Source of the DNA: Chrysaora quinquecirrha
Taxonomy: Eukaryota > Cnidaria > Scyphozoa > Semaeostomeae > Pelagiidae
Length of the DNA stretch: 64,000 nucleotides
Assembly (NCBI GenBank): GCA_014526335.1
Contig: JACTAT010000032.1
Coordinates: 6,698,468-6,762,467, forward strand
Direction of reading: 5' to 3'
In this document: piece after piece, positions 63,914 to 64,000 of the stretch
Numbering within the stretch: the first letter of the stretch is position 1
Layout: the number at the start of each line of letters is the position of its first letter
The notes under the pieces: model-generated
What the model was told of the DNA's origin: nothing
The model's input: the letters and a program-made list of their open reading frames with translations, nothing else
Database searches by the model: none
Made by a program: the position numbers and the translations under genes

Positions 63914-64000
63914 CTGTTGCAAAAAAAACAAATAAATTAAAGGTATTAAAATAGAATTAAGGATAATGAGAGGTACTGCGAGAAATTGACAAAACCAGGA

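Overview
The window is AT-rich animal genomic DNA with intron-containing genes (GT-AG introns, one GC-AG). A short-chain (C4/spongin-like) collagen, PAN-EGF-LamG secreted proteins and a Wnt point to a cnidarian, probably an anthozoan. No species can be fixed from the sequence alone. All exon boundaries are my reading of splice consensus plus reading-frame continuity.

Layout. (1) 1-4150: a very divergent Wnt gene on the + strand (1671-3962). (2) 6512-33518: a large tandem duplication. The ancestral order was [PAN-EGF-LamG gene, PAN-EGF-LamG gene, Rab]. Unit 1 holds copy A (6512-10782), copy B (13107-16974) and a Rab first-exon fragment (19260-19429). Unit 2 holds copy C (19468-23141), copy D (25269-31054) and the complete Rab gene (33349-35698). 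The junction lies inside Rab exon 1 at 19429/19430. Copies A, B and C each carry a different disabling change. D reads through, but it contains a LINE 3' fragment flanked by a 1,263-bp direct duplication. (3) 36256-41152, - strand: a type II membrane DUF229 (alkaline phosphatase/sulfatase-fold) protein with what looks like an embedded ricin-type beta-trefoil. (4) 41844-44596, - strand: CCDC77. (5) 45539-55686, - strand: NEDD1 in 12 exons, with a membrane-anchored collagen gene (46690-49087, + strand) nested in one intron. (6) 57122-63913, - strand: the 3' part of GRIPAP1; its 5' end lies beyond the window.

Repeats are abundant: a tRNA-derived SINE family, at least four families of short terminal-inverted-repeat or fold-back elements, two LINE remnants, and several micro- and minisatellites.

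Functions. CCDC77 and NEDD1 are both centrosomal proteins and lie 0.9 kb apart on the same strand. Rab (Rab19/43-like) and GRIPAP1 (recycling endosome) belong to membrane traffic. The Wnt, PAN-EGF-LamG, DUF229 and collagen genes encode secreted or cell-surface products. Several single-base indels sit in homopolymer runs (two in CCDC77, one in copy B), so some apparent frameshifts may be sequencing errors.
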